Below are positions 44,929-53,658 of a DNA stretch of 64,000 bases, piece after piece. A program made the position numbers and the translations under genes. The DNA is from Mycobacterium kansasii ATCC 12478. GTDB taxonomy: Bacteria > Actinomycetota > Actinomycetes > Mycobacteriales > Mycobacteriaceae. The notes under the pieces were generated by a model. The model saw only the letters and a program-made list of their open reading frames with translations. It had not been told where the DNA came from and made no database searches. Location of the stretch: positions 6,324,001-6,388,000 of the forward strand of contig NC_022663.1 of NCBI RefSeq assembly GCF_000157895.3. The letters run 5' to 3'. Numbering within the stretch: the first letter of the stretch is position 1; every line of letters starts with the position of its first letter.

Positions 44929-46269
44929 ATGCCCGCGACCCAATTCGATGCCGCCGCCACCGCGCACCACACTCCCGCCGACCGCGACCGCGCCGTCGAC
45001 GTCGCCCGCCTCGGCGCGCTCGTCGTCGTGATGTTCGGGCACTGCGCCCTGCTGCTTGCCACCATCGACTCCCACGGCGTCCGGATCGCCAACCTGCTCG
45101 GTGAGCTACCGGCGCTAACCCCAATCACCTGGCTGGTTCAGGTGATGCCGCTGTTCTTCCTGGCGGGCGGCGCCGCGGGCGCCTACGGCTGGCACGCCGG
45201 CGCCCCGTGGGGCACCTGGCTGTTCACCCGGGCGCAGCGCCTGTGCCGGCCCGTGTTCTGGTACCTCGCCTGCTGGGTGACAGCGCTGCTGGCGGTGCGG
45301 GTGACGCTCGGCGCGGAGTCGGCGGTGGCACTGGGACGCGAGTGCGTCGCGCTGCTGTGGTTTCTCGGCGTCTACCTCGTGGTGCTCGCATTCGTGCCGG
45401 TGTTGACGCGGCTGCGGACGGGTCGCGGGGTCGCGGCCGTGGTCGCGTCGCTGCTGGCGGCGGCAACCGCGGTCGACCAGATCCGGTTCGCCGCGGGCAC
45501 TCCCGAATCGGGCGTGGCGAACTTCTTGATCGTGTGGCTGATCCCGGTGGTCATCGGTGTCGGCTACGCACGGCGGCTGATCGGCCCGCGGATCGCGCTC
45601 GTGGCAGCTGGCTGCGCGTTCACCGCACAACTCAAGCTCGCCCTCACCAGCGCCTATGACGTCTCGCTGGTGGTGACGGGTGCCGAACGGATGTCCAACG
45701 TGTCGCCGCCGACGTTGCTGCTTGCGCTGCACTGCACGTGGATGTCGTGCGCGTTCGTCGCCGCCGCGGGAGCCATCCGGCGGTGGGCGGCTCGACCGCG
45801 CGTCTGGCACGTCGTCGCGGTGGGTAACGGGGGAGCGATGACGCTCTACCTCTGGCACATCCCGTCGATCGCGGTTGCCGCGGTTGCCCTGCACGCCGCG
45901 GGTCTCGACGCATACGAGGTGCACGCGCCCGGGTTCTGGGCTCGTCTGGCACTGCGCGCGATTGTCTTCACCATCGTCATGGCCGGGGTGTTTCGGCTGC
46001 TCGCACCGCTCGAGCACCGGCGGCTGCCGTGGTGGGACGGGCCGGTTCAGGCCACCGGGGTCCGTTCGGTCGCCGCCGGTGTGCTGGTGGTCGCGGCGGG
46101 TGTGGCGCTCGTCGCGCTGGCCAAGAACGGGCTCGGCGGTGTCGAGGGCTGGACAGCGCTGGGATGCTTCCTGGCGGCGTTGCTGGCTGCCCGTACGAGC
46201 TCGGGTCCGGTGTCGTGGCCGACGCCGGCCGGGCGTCAATCGGGTTCGCCGTACTCGTCGAACCAGTAG
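44929..46269 (+). CDS. Acyltransferase-3 family membrane protein
   Basis: 446 residues with about ten hydrophobic segments and the N-terminal family motif RAVDVARLGALVVVMFGHC, followed by LTPITWLVQVMPLFFLAGG. The H in VMFGHC is the expected catalytic residue. Family members O-acylate sugars or lipids of the cell envelope. It runs convergently into the K+/H+ antiporter gene with a 34-base overlap of the two 3' ends. Confidence 0.8.
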   Translation: MPATQFDAAATAHHTPADRDRAVDVARLGALVVVMFGHCALLLATIDSHGVRIANLLGELPALTPITWLVQVMPLFFLAGGAAGAYGWHAGAPWGTWLFTRAQRLCRPVFWYLACWVTALLAVRVTLGAESAVALGRECVALLWFLGVYLVVLAFVPVLTRLRTGRGVAAVVASLLAAATAVDQIRFAAGTPESGVANFLIVWLIPVVIGVGYARRLIGPRIALVAAGCAFTAQLKLALTSAYDVSLVVTGAERMSNVSPPTLLLALHCTWMSCAFVAAAGAIRRWAARPRVWHVVAVGNGGAMTLYLWHIPSIAVAAVALHAAGLDAYEVHAPGFWARLALRAIVFTIVMAGVFRLLAPLEHRRLPWWDGPVQATGVRSVAAGVLVVAAGVALVALAKNGLGGVEGWTALGCFLAALLAARTSSGPVSWPTPAGRQSGSPYSSNQ

Positions 46270-47732
46270 GCGAGTTTGCCCCGCCGGCTCACCGCGCGAA
46301 GTCGCGACTCGGCTGCAGCCCGCGTCTTGCTGGTGGTGACGATCAGTAGTTCGTCGCCGCGCTCGATCCGCGTGTCGGGCATCGGGACGAAGGTGTGGCC
46401 GTTGCGGATGATCAGGGTGATCACGGCTGGGTCGGGCAGCCGCAGCTCCAGGACGGTGACGTTGTGCAGGCGTGACGGCGGCTGCACGGTCATCGTCAGC
46501 AGTTCCGCGTCGAGCACGTCCAGCGGCGCCGCTTCCACCTGGATCTCGCGGGTGGCCTCGCGGGAAAACAGGCCCAGCCGATGCGCGATCGGGCGCAGGC
46601 TCGGGCCCTGCACCAGGGTGAATACCACGACCAGCATGAAGACGATGTTGAGCAGCCGATAACTATCCGGGACGCCCGCCACGACGGGAAAGGTAGCCAG
46701 CACGATCGGCACCGCGCCGCGCAGTCCCGCCAACGATAGGAAGACTTGGTCGTGCCAGGGGATCCGGAACGCCGCCAACGATGCCACCACCGACAGGGGC
46801 CGGGCGATCAGCAGCAAGAGCAGTCCGACGACGATAGCGGCAACCACGTCATGCGCCACCTCGCCGGGGTTCACCAGCAGTCCGAGCAACACGAACAGCC
46901 CTATCTGTGCCAACCAGCCGACGCCCTCGGCGAACGACCGGGTCGCCGACCGGTGCGGCAGGCCTGTGTTGGCCAACACCACCGCGGCCAGATAGGCGGC
47001 TATGAATCCGCTGGCGTGGCTTGCCCCGGCCGCCGCGAACGCGACCAGACCCAACCCGAAGGTCGCGATCGGGTACAGGCCGGAGGCGGGCAGCGCGATC
47101 CGTCGCAGCGCGAAGGCGCCCAGGTAGCCGATAGCCACCCCAACCGCGGCGCCGGCGAGGAGCTCGAACAGCAGATCGGCGATCGCGCGCCCGGGCTCGA
47201 CCGCGAAGGGCACCGCGCTGAACATCAGCACCAGGATCACCGCGGGGGCATCGTTGAACCCGGATTCGGCCTCGAGCAGCCCCGCGACGCGCCGCGGCAG
47301 CGGCAGCACCCGCAGAACCGAGAACACCGCTGCGGCGTCGGTGGAGGAGACGATGGCTCCGAGCAACAGGGCCACCTGCCAGTCGACGCGCAGCAGCAGG
47401 TGCGCGCCAACGGCCGTAACCGCCGTGCTGCCGAGGACCCCGACGGTGGCCAACGTTGCCGCGGGCCCCAGCACCGTGCGGATGTCGGTGAATCGCGTGG
47501 TCAATCCGCCTTCGACGAGAATCAGGGCCAGCGCCGCGGTACCCACGTTCCTGGCCAGCTGGACGTCGTCGAACTTCAGCCCCAGCCCATCCTCACCGAC
47601 GGCGACGCCGACCAGCAGGAAGAGCAGCATGCTGGGAAATCCCACCCGAGTCGCCAACCGGGTGCCCACAATGCTGGCCAGCAGCACGAGGCCACCGATC
47701 AACAAAGCCAGATACAGCTGCTGCAAACTCAT
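46236..47732 (-). CDS. K+/H+ antiporter of the CPA1/NhaP type with RCK_C domain
   Basis: 498 residues. The first 390 have 12-13 membrane segments, including GAIVSSTDAAAVFSVL with the D of the ion site and ESGFNDAPAVILVLM. The last 95 form an RCK_C (TrkA_C) domain: LHNVTVLELRLPDPAVITL and GDELLIVTTS. This layout is typical for potassium/proton antiporters with nucleotide or K+ sensing. It is divergently transcribed from a TrkA-type protein gene at 47886. Confidence 0.88.
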   Translation of the reverse strand: MSLQQLYLALLIGGLVLLASIVGTRLATRVGFPSMLLFLLVGVAVGEDGLGLKFDDVQLARNVGTAALALILVEGGLTTRFTDIRTVLGPAATLATVGVLGSTAVTAVGAHLLLRVDWQVALLLGAIVSSTDAAAVFSVLRVLPLPRRVAGLLEAESGFNDAPAVILVLMFSAVPFAVEPGRAIADLLFELLAGAAVGVAIGYLGAFALRRIALPASGLYPIATFGLGLVAFAAAGASHASGFIAAYLAAVVLANTGLPHRSATRSFAEGVGWLAQIGLFVLLGLLVNPGEVAHDVVAAIVVGLLLLLIARPLSVVASLAAFRIPWHDQVFLSLAGLRGAVPIVLATFPVVAGVPDSYRLLNIVFMLVVVFTLVQGPSLRPIAHRLGLFSREATREIQVEAAPLDVLDAELLTMTVQPPSRLHNVTVLELRLPDPAVITLIIRNGHTFVPMPDTRIERGDELLIVTTSKTRAAAESRLRAVSRRGKLAYWFDEYGEPD

Positions 47733-47885
47733 TTCGTTTCCGTCCCAGATGTGATCTCGGCAGCGGTAGCTCGGCGCGCGAGGCGGCGTGCTGCCAGTAA
47801 ATCAGTAAGGGGCGGCCCGCTGTTGGCCGCACACTCCGGAGCCTGGCAGCCGATAAGACAAGATGACTGGGTGGCGACGGGAAAA

Positions 47886-48590
47886 ATGCGGATCGCGGTT
47901 GCCGGCGCGGGCAAGGTCGGCCGTTCGGTGGCGCACGAACTGCTGGATCGCGGGCACAAGGTCTTGCTGATCGAACGGCAGCGGAACAACTTTGAACCAC
48001 ACACAGTTCCTGCCGCGGACTGGCTGCATGCCGACGCGTGCGAACTGTCGACGATGCACGAGGCGGGGGTGCAGACGTGCGACGTGCTGATCGCCGCCAC
48101 CGGAGACGACAAGGCCAATCTGGTCGTGGGCCTGCTGGCCAAGACCGAGTTCGGGGTGCCCCGGGTGGTGGCGCGGATCAACGACCTGCACAACGAGTGG
48201 CTGTTCGGCCGCTCCTGGGGCATCGATGTGGCGGTCTCGACGCCGGGCGCCATGATCGCCGGTGTCGAGGGCGCCATCGACGTTGGTCACCTGGTGCGCA
48301 TGATGGTGTTGCGCGAGGGCCGGGCGGCTTTGACGAAACTGACGCTGCCCGAAGACAATCCGCTGGTGGGAAGGCGGGTGTGCGAGCTTGACCTACCGGC
48401 CAACACCGCTTTGGTCACCGTGCTGCGAGGTGACGCGGTCAAAGTTCCGCAGCCCGGCGACGTGCTCCGGGCCGGCGACGAGATGCTGTTCATCGCCGAC
48501 AGCTTCCTGGAGCGTTCGGTGTGGGCTGCCATGTACAGCACCGCACCCGCCCGTGCCTCGACCAGGCCGGGCCGGCCACCGTCAGCCTGA
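47886..48590 (+). CDS. TrkA/CeoB-family potassium uptake regulator protein
   Basis: 234 residues from the ATG at 47886; a GTG at 47871 is an in-frame alternative. Rossmann motif AGAGKVGRS at 6-14, acidic pocket LIERQ, and a segment LIAATGDDKANLVVGLLAKTEFGVPRVVARIND common to TrkA/CeoB. The C-terminal 75 residues form an RCK_C domain (NTALVTVLRGDAVKVPQPGD). It binds NAD(H) or ATP and gates a K+ transporter. The 153-base gap to the divergent antiporter gene holds both promoters, so both may answer to the same K+ or osmotic cue. Confidence 0.88.
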   Translation: MRIAVAGAGKVGRSVAHELLDRGHKVLLIERQRNNFEPHTVPAADWLHADACELSTMHEAGVQTCDVLIAATGDDKANLVVGLLAKTEFGVPRVVARINDLHNEWLFGRSWGIDVAVSTPGAMIAGVEGAIDVGHLVRMMVLREGRAALTKLTLPEDNPLVGRRVCELDLPANTALVTVLRGDAVKVPQPGDVLRAGDEMLFIADSFLERSVWAAMYSTAPARASTRPGRPPSA

Positions 48591-48673
48591 GGGGTCGGCG
48601 GGAGGGCACGCCTGCGACGCGCCGTGCCCGGTTGCCCCAGCGGTGTCGGGACCATTCGGTAGGGTTCCTGCGC

Positions 48674-51007
48674 GTGAATCCAAGCACCGCAATCAAATCC
48701 GTAACCGCCCGTCTAGCTGAGGAGCTGGCCGTCGAGGAGGCCCACGTGGCCGCCGCGGTCGGGTTGCTCGACGGTGGCGCCACGGTCCCGTTCATCGCCC
48801 GGTACCGCAAGGAGGCCACCGGAGGTCTCGACGACGGGCAGCTGCGAACCCTGGCCGAGCGTTTGCAGTACCTGCGGGAGCTCGACGAACGCCGGGCCGC
48901 GGTGCTGGCATCGATCCGGGAACAGGGGAAGCTGACCGACGAGCTGAGGGCTGCGCTGCTCAGCGCCGACACCAAATCTCGTGTCGAAGACATCTACCTG
49001 CCCTACAAGCCGAAGCGTCGGACCAAGGCGCAGATCGCCCGCGAAGCCGGGCTCGAGCCGCTGGCCGACCGATTACTGTCCGACCCGGGCCTGGTTCCGG
49101 AGGCTGCGGCCGCGGCCTTCGTGTGCGCTGATGTCGGTGACGCCGCCGATGTCGCTGCCGCGCTGGAAGGCGCCCGGCACATCATGGTCGAGCGAGCGGC
49201 GGAGGACGCCGAGCTGGTCGGCGCCATCCGGGAGAAGTTCTGGGCGCAAGGTACGCTGGGTAGCGCGCCGTGGTCGCAAGACGTCGCCAAAAGCGCTGCT
49301 GCACAGAACTTTCGTGACTACTTCGGGTTCTCCGAGTCGCTGCAGACGATGCCGTCCCACCGGGTGCTGGCCGTGCTGCGCGGGGAGAAGGAAAAGATCC
49401 TTGCCCTGACCTTCGACGGCGGCGCGGACGACGGTTACGAAGCGATGGTCGCCGCCAGCCTTGGCGTGGACCTGTCGGCTGACGTATCGGCGAAGGCCGC
49501 GACGCCGTGGCTGGCCGCGACGGTGAGATTCGCTTGGCGCACCAGGCTGATGTCTTCGGCAGCGGTGGACGCCCGGATCCGACTGCGGCAACGCGCGGAA
49601 CAACAGGCCGTCGCGGTGTTCGCCAAGAACTTGACCCACTTGCTGCTCGCCGCGCCGGCCGGCGCGCGCACGACTCTGGGCCTGGATCCTGGCTTCCGGA
49701 CGGGTGTCAAGGTTGCTGTGGTCGACCCGACCGGCAAGGTGGTGGACACTTGTGCGATCTACCCGCATCAGCCACAACGGCAATGGGATTTGGCCAAGGC
49801 AACGTTGGCCGCGCTGGTGGCGCGTCACAGCGTCGAGTTGATCGCCGTCGGCAACGGCACCGCCTCGCGTGAGACCGACACGCTGGCAGCCGAACTCATC
49901 AACGACATCCGTGCCGCCGGGGGCCCGGCACTCACCAAGGCGATGGTGAGCGAGGCCGGCGCATCGGTGTATTCGGCCTCGGCCTATGCTGCGCGCGAGC
50001 TGCCCGAGCTCGATGTGACGCTGCGCGGAGCGGTGTCGATAGCGCGGCGGCTACAGGATCCGCTGGCCGAGTTGGTGAAAATCGACCCGAAGTCGATCGG
50101 GGTGGGGCAGTACCAGCATGACGTGACCCCGGCGGTTTTGGCCCGCAGCCTCGACGCTGTGGTCGAGGACGCGGTGAACGCGGTGGGCGTTGACCTGAAC
50201 ACGGCATCGATTCCGCTGCTGTCGCGGGTTTCCGGGATATCGGAATCCTTGGCCGAAGCGATCGTCGCCTATCGTGACAAGACCGGCGCATTCGCCAGTC
50301 GCCGCGCGCTGCTGGAAGTTCCTCGCCTGGGGCCCAAAGCGTTTGAGCAGTGTGCGGGGTTTCTGCGGATCCGCGACGGCGACGACCCGCTGGACGCGTC
50401 CGGTGTTCATCCCGAGGCATATCCCGTCGTCCACCGCATCCTCGACCGAACTGGTCTCTCGCTGGCCGAGATCATCGGTGACGCAGGCGCTTTGAGATCA
50501 CTGCGGCCCGCTGACTTTGCCGACGACCGCTTCGGCATCCCCACTGTCATCGATATCCTCGCCGAGCTGGAGAAACCAGGACGCGATCCGCGACCGACAT
50601 TCACCACGGCCACCTTCGCCGCCGGCGTGCAGAAGATAGCCGACCTCAAGGTGGGGATGGTCTTGGAGGGGGTGGTGACCAACGTTGCCGCCTTCGGCGC
50701 TTTTGTCGACATCGGCGTGCATCAGGATGGCCTGGTGCATGTCTCCGCGATGGCCGAGCGCTTCGTTGCCGACCCCCACGACGTCGTACGGTCCGGACAG
50801 GTGGTGCGCGTGAAGGTCATCGATGTCGACGTCGAACGCCGGAGGATCGGACTGAGCCTGCGCCTCAACGACGATCCGCAACGCCAGCCGGTGAGCCGAC
50901 CAGAGCGGCGAAACTCGGTCCATGGTAAGAACTTCGGCCGTCAGCCGGCCAACTCGCCGGCCGGTTCGATGGCCCGGGCGTTGCGGGACGCGGGCTTCGG
51001 GAGGTGA
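48674..51007 (+). CDS. tex: Tex-family RNA-binding transcription accessory protein
   Basis: 777 residues from the GTG at 48674. Order of domains: helical N-terminal region with PFIARYRKEATGGLDDGQLR; YqgF/RNase H-like fold near 333 (TTLGLDPGFRTGVKVAVVD); helix-hairpin-helix near 508 (GISESLAEAIVAYRDKTG); S1 domain near 660-725 (GMVLEGVVTNVAAFGAFVDIG). All parts of the normal Tex layout are present. It binds nucleic acid and acts with RNA polymerase. Confidence 0.93.
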   Translation: MNPSTAIKSVTARLAEELAVEEAHVAAAVGLLDGGATVPFIARYRKEATGGLDDGQLRTLAERLQYLRELDERRAAVLASIREQGKLTDELRAALLSADTKSRVEDIYLPYKPKRRTKAQIAREAGLEPLADRLLSDPGLVPEAAAAAFVCADVGDAADVAAALEGARHIMVERAAEDAELVGAIREKFWAQGTLGSAPWSQDVAKSAAAQNFRDYFGFSESLQTMPSHRVLAVLRGEKEKILALTFDGGADDGYEAMVAASLGVDLSADVSAKAATPWLAATVRFAWRTRLMSSAAVDARIRLRQRAEQQAVAVFAKNLTHLLLAAPAGARTTLGLDPGFRTGVKVAVVDPTGKVVDTCAIYPHQPQRQWDLAKATLAALVARHSVELIAVGNGTASRETDTLAAELINDIRAAGGPALTKAMVSEAGASVYSASAYAARELPELDVTLRGAVSIARRLQDPLAELVKIDPKSIGVGQYQHDVTPAVLARSLDAVVEDAVNAVGVDLNTASIPLLSRVSGISESLAEAIVAYRDKTGAFASRRALLEVPRLGPKAFEQCAGFLRIRDGDDPLDASGVHPEAYPVVHRILDRTGLSLAEIIGDAGALRSLRPADFADDRFGIPTVIDILAELEKPGRDPRPTFTTATFAAGVQKIADLKVGMVLEGVVTNVAAFGAFVDIGVHQDGLVHVSAMAERFVADPHDVVRSGQVVRVKVIDVDVERRRIGLSLRLNDDPQRQPVSRPERRNSVHGKNFGRQPANSPAGSMARALRDAGFGR

Positions 51008-51029
51008 GCAGGCCTGCGCCGCGGTCCGG

Positions 51030-51560
51030 TGTGACCTCGCGCTGCTCTTTCGTCGCGCTGGGCGTCCCACTGCTCGGCCTCTTCGGCGAGTGCGGCGGCG
51101 ATCTCGCTGATCCGCGGCGGTTGGCCCTCGACGGTTTCGTCGCGCCGCCGGCGGCCCAGCGGTATCCAGACGGTGAAGGTCGTGTCGGTATCGACCTCGC
51201 TGGCGACCCGGATCCGGCCCGTTGCCTCCAGCTTTTCTGATGGCCGCGCACCAGTTCGTCGACGAACCCAGTTCGATGCCGGCGCCCTCGCAGGTGCGGT
51301 CGCGGGGCTCCCCGGACGCGGTGGAACCGCCGGAACAGAAACGGCAGTTCTGCCTTCGCCGATGCCGGTGTCGTGCACCGTCAATTCCACGTGCTTGGGC
51401 AACGTGCGCAACGCGACGTCGACGTGACCGGCGAAGGTGAATTTGAACGCATGGGACAGCAACCGGCCAGCACTCCCGGTTGGGCTGACCCAGCCCGGCG
51501 GGGTGCCGCGGCCACGACTGCGCGGGACCCAATGCCGATCGGGTCTAATCGATGTCGCGC
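51030..51560 (-). pseudogene. Remnant of a histidine kinase ATPase domain
   Basis: On the minus strand the segment LLSHAFKFTFAGHVDVALR ... HVELTVHDTGIG matches the N-box and D-box of HATPase_c domains (compare LLSNAFKFTF, DTG.G). The following F-box and G-box parts are in another frame, and the end of the domain (SEVDTDTTFTVWIPLG) returns in the first frame. No start, dimerisation or sensor part is visible. The N-box Asn is already His. It is a decayed fragment between tex and the DUF4185 gene. Confidence 0.7.
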
Positions 51561-51765
51561 GGCCACGCGCAGACTTCTGCCGGGCCCGCGAACAACGGGG
51601 CGGCCGCTTGGATCTCGGGCAGGGCCGATGCGAATTGCGTTGCGACACGGTCACGGACGCATACCTATCGCGGATCAGTGATCACAACGGCCACATGAAT
51701 CACTATCGTCACATCAGCCAACTGCGGACGTCAACCCGACGTTTGTGCCCCTGGAAGGTTGTGAC

Positions 51766-53259
51766 ATGTCGGCGATTCATCGAGTCGTGTCGGTATCGGT
51801 GGCGTCGGCGGCCGCATTGGGACTCATCAGTGCGGTGGGCCTGGCGCCGGCAGCAACGGCGGTGCCGTGCAGTGGGGACGCCGCCAACGCCCCGCCGCCG
51901 CCGAACGCCATTGTGACCAACCCGGGGGGGACCACGCTCGGCCCGATGACACGAGGCCCAAGGCCTCGTGGTGCGAACGACCGGGCGCCGTTGCCCAGGT
52001 TGGGCCCCCTGTCCAGGTTGCTTAATCCGGCACCGCGGTCTGCGCCGCTACAGCAGCAAGCCGCGACTCCGCCGCACCAGGCGGCGGTTCCCCCGCCTGC
52101 TCCGCCCAACCCGGGTAACCAGCCTCCCAATGCCGCCCAGTTGGCCCCCAATGCGGCGCCACCACCAGCGCCGGCGCCGGCCGCGGTACCGGCGCCCGGG
52201 GCACCGGATCCCGGCGCCGCACTCGGGGGTGCCACGACCTCGCTTGCCGAGTGGGTAACCGGACCCGACAGCCCCAACAAGACTCTCCAGCAATTCGGCA
52301 TCTCCGGAACCGACCTCGGAATCATCTGGGATAACGGCGATCCCGCCAACCATCAGGTGCTCATGGCCTTCGGTGACACCTTCGGCTATTGCGCTGTCAA
52401 CGAACATCAGTGGCGCTACAACACCCTGTTCCGCAGCCAGGACCGTGACCTGGGCGACGGAATCCACGTTGCGCCGGGCGATGCGGCCAACCGGTACTCC
52501 GGCTCACCGGTGCGCCAACCGGGCTTTTCCAAACAGATCATCAGCAGCATCAAGTGGGCACCCAACGAGACCGGAATCATTCCGACCTCCGGAGTCTCTG
52601 TCGGGAAAACCCAATACGTCAGCTTCATGTCCATTCGCGACTGGGGCCGCGACGGTGAATGGACCACCAACTACTCCGGCATCGCGGTGTCCAAGGACAA
52701 CGGCCAGAACTGGGGGGTCTATCCCGGCACCATCCGCGCATCCGGACCCGACAGCGGGCGAGCCAGGTTTGTACCCGGCAATGAGAATTTCCAGATGGGG
52801 GCGTTCGTCAAGTCCAACGACGGTTACCTTTACTCGTTCGGCACGCCCCCGGGACGTGGCGGTTCGGCGTACCTGGCGCGAGTTCCCCAGCAGTTCGTAC
52901 CTGACTTGAGCAAATACCAGTACTGGAACGGCGATTCGAATTCCTGGGTACCCGGCAAACCGGATGCGGCGACGCCGGTGATCCCGGGACCGGTGGGCGA
53001 AATGTCGGCTCAATACAACACGTATCTGAAGCAGTACTTGGTGATGTACACCAACGGCATGAACGACGTTGTGGCACGGACCGCGCCGGCCCCCCAGGGT
53101 CCGTGGAGCCCGGAGCAAATGCTCGTGTCGTCCTGGCAGATGCCCGGCGGCATCTACGCGCCGATGATGCACCCGTGGTCGACGGGCAAGGACGTGTACT
53201 TCAACCTGTCGCTGTGGTCGGCGTACAACGTGATGTTGATGCACACCACGCTGGGGTAA
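51766..53259 (+). CDS. Secreted DUF4185-domain protein with proline-rich N-terminal region
   Basis: 497 residues from the ATG at 51766, placed eight bases after GGAAGG; an upstream GTG at 51745 has no such site. A signal peptide (VVSVSVASAAALGLISAVGLA, end near 33) leads to about 125 residues of Pro/Ala/Asn-rich linker, then the DUF4185 domain with GTDLGIIWDNGD, MAFGDTFGYC, SGIAVSKDNGQNW and APMMHPWS. In M. tuberculosis a protein of this type (Rv1754c, from memory) precedes PPE24; the same order is seen here. The fold resembles a beta-propeller of glycosidases. Substrate unknown. Confidence 0.85.
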   Translation: MSAIHRVVSVSVASAAALGLISAVGLAPAATAVPCSGDAANAPPPPNAIVTNPGGTTLGPMTRGPRPRGANDRAPLPRLGPLSRLLNPAPRSAPLQQQAATPPHQAAVPPPAPPNPGNQPPNAAQLAPNAAPPPAPAPAAVPAPGAPDPGAALGGATTSLAEWVTGPDSPNKTLQQFGISGTDLGIIWDNGDPANHQVLMAFGDTFGYCAVNEHQWRYNTLFRSQDRDLGDGIHVAPGDAANRYSGSPVRQPGFSKQIISSIKWAPNETGIIPTSGVSVGKTQYVSFMSIRDWGRDGEWTTNYSGIAVSKDNGQNWGVYPGTIRASGPDSGRARFVPGNENFQMGAFVKSNDGYLYSFGTPPGRGGSAYLARVPQQFVPDLSKYQYWNGDSNSWVPGKPDAATPVIPGPVGEMSAQYNTYLKQYLVMYTNGMNDVVARTAPAPQGPWSPEQMLVSSWQMPGGIYAPMMHPWSTGKDVYFNLSLWSAYNVMLMHTTLG

Positions 53260-53658
53260 CGAGGCTGGGGCGTCGACTTTTCAGAGCCGCCAACTGCCCC
53301 ACGTCGCTGGGAACGTCGCAAAGACACTGAGCAATAAGGCTTTTCGCGACCATGGGGATGCACAACCGCAGTTGCGGAGACGTCGCCCGGAGTAGCGGCT
53401 GGCATCCGATTTCGGTCCGGCGAAGGGAATTCACGCAAACGCAGATAATGCGGTTCAAAGCCGGTTATGTTCGTGCTGCCATGCCGTTCGATGGCCGGTC
53501 GCTGACCTGGCTCTCTGTGTCGGGAGGTGCGCGATGGCTTGGGATCACGAGTGGCGCGCCCACAGGGGGTTTGCACTTTGCCTGGGCGGCAGATCCGGGG
53601 GACCTGCTGATCCCCGCGGGGTCGGTGCATGCTCTGCAACCAGGAACGGACGCATCCC
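53260..53658 (+). other. Intergenic region upstream of the PPE gene
   Basis: About 400 bases with no PE gene and no supported frame. It contains the PPE promoter and the stretch GGAACGGACGCATCCC just before the start. Short frames on both strands have mixed codon use. Confidence 0.4.

Noticed and set aside
46746..47885. N-terminal extension of the TrkA-type gene across the antiporter gene
   Set aside because: The long open frame is the complement of the antiporter coding sequence; TrkA homologues start at the Rossmann motif, matching the ATG at 47886.
53352..53640. Frame before the PPE gene that might encode a PE partner
   Set aside because: No PE motif, no WxG/YxxxD signature and no conserved helix pattern; treated as intergenic.
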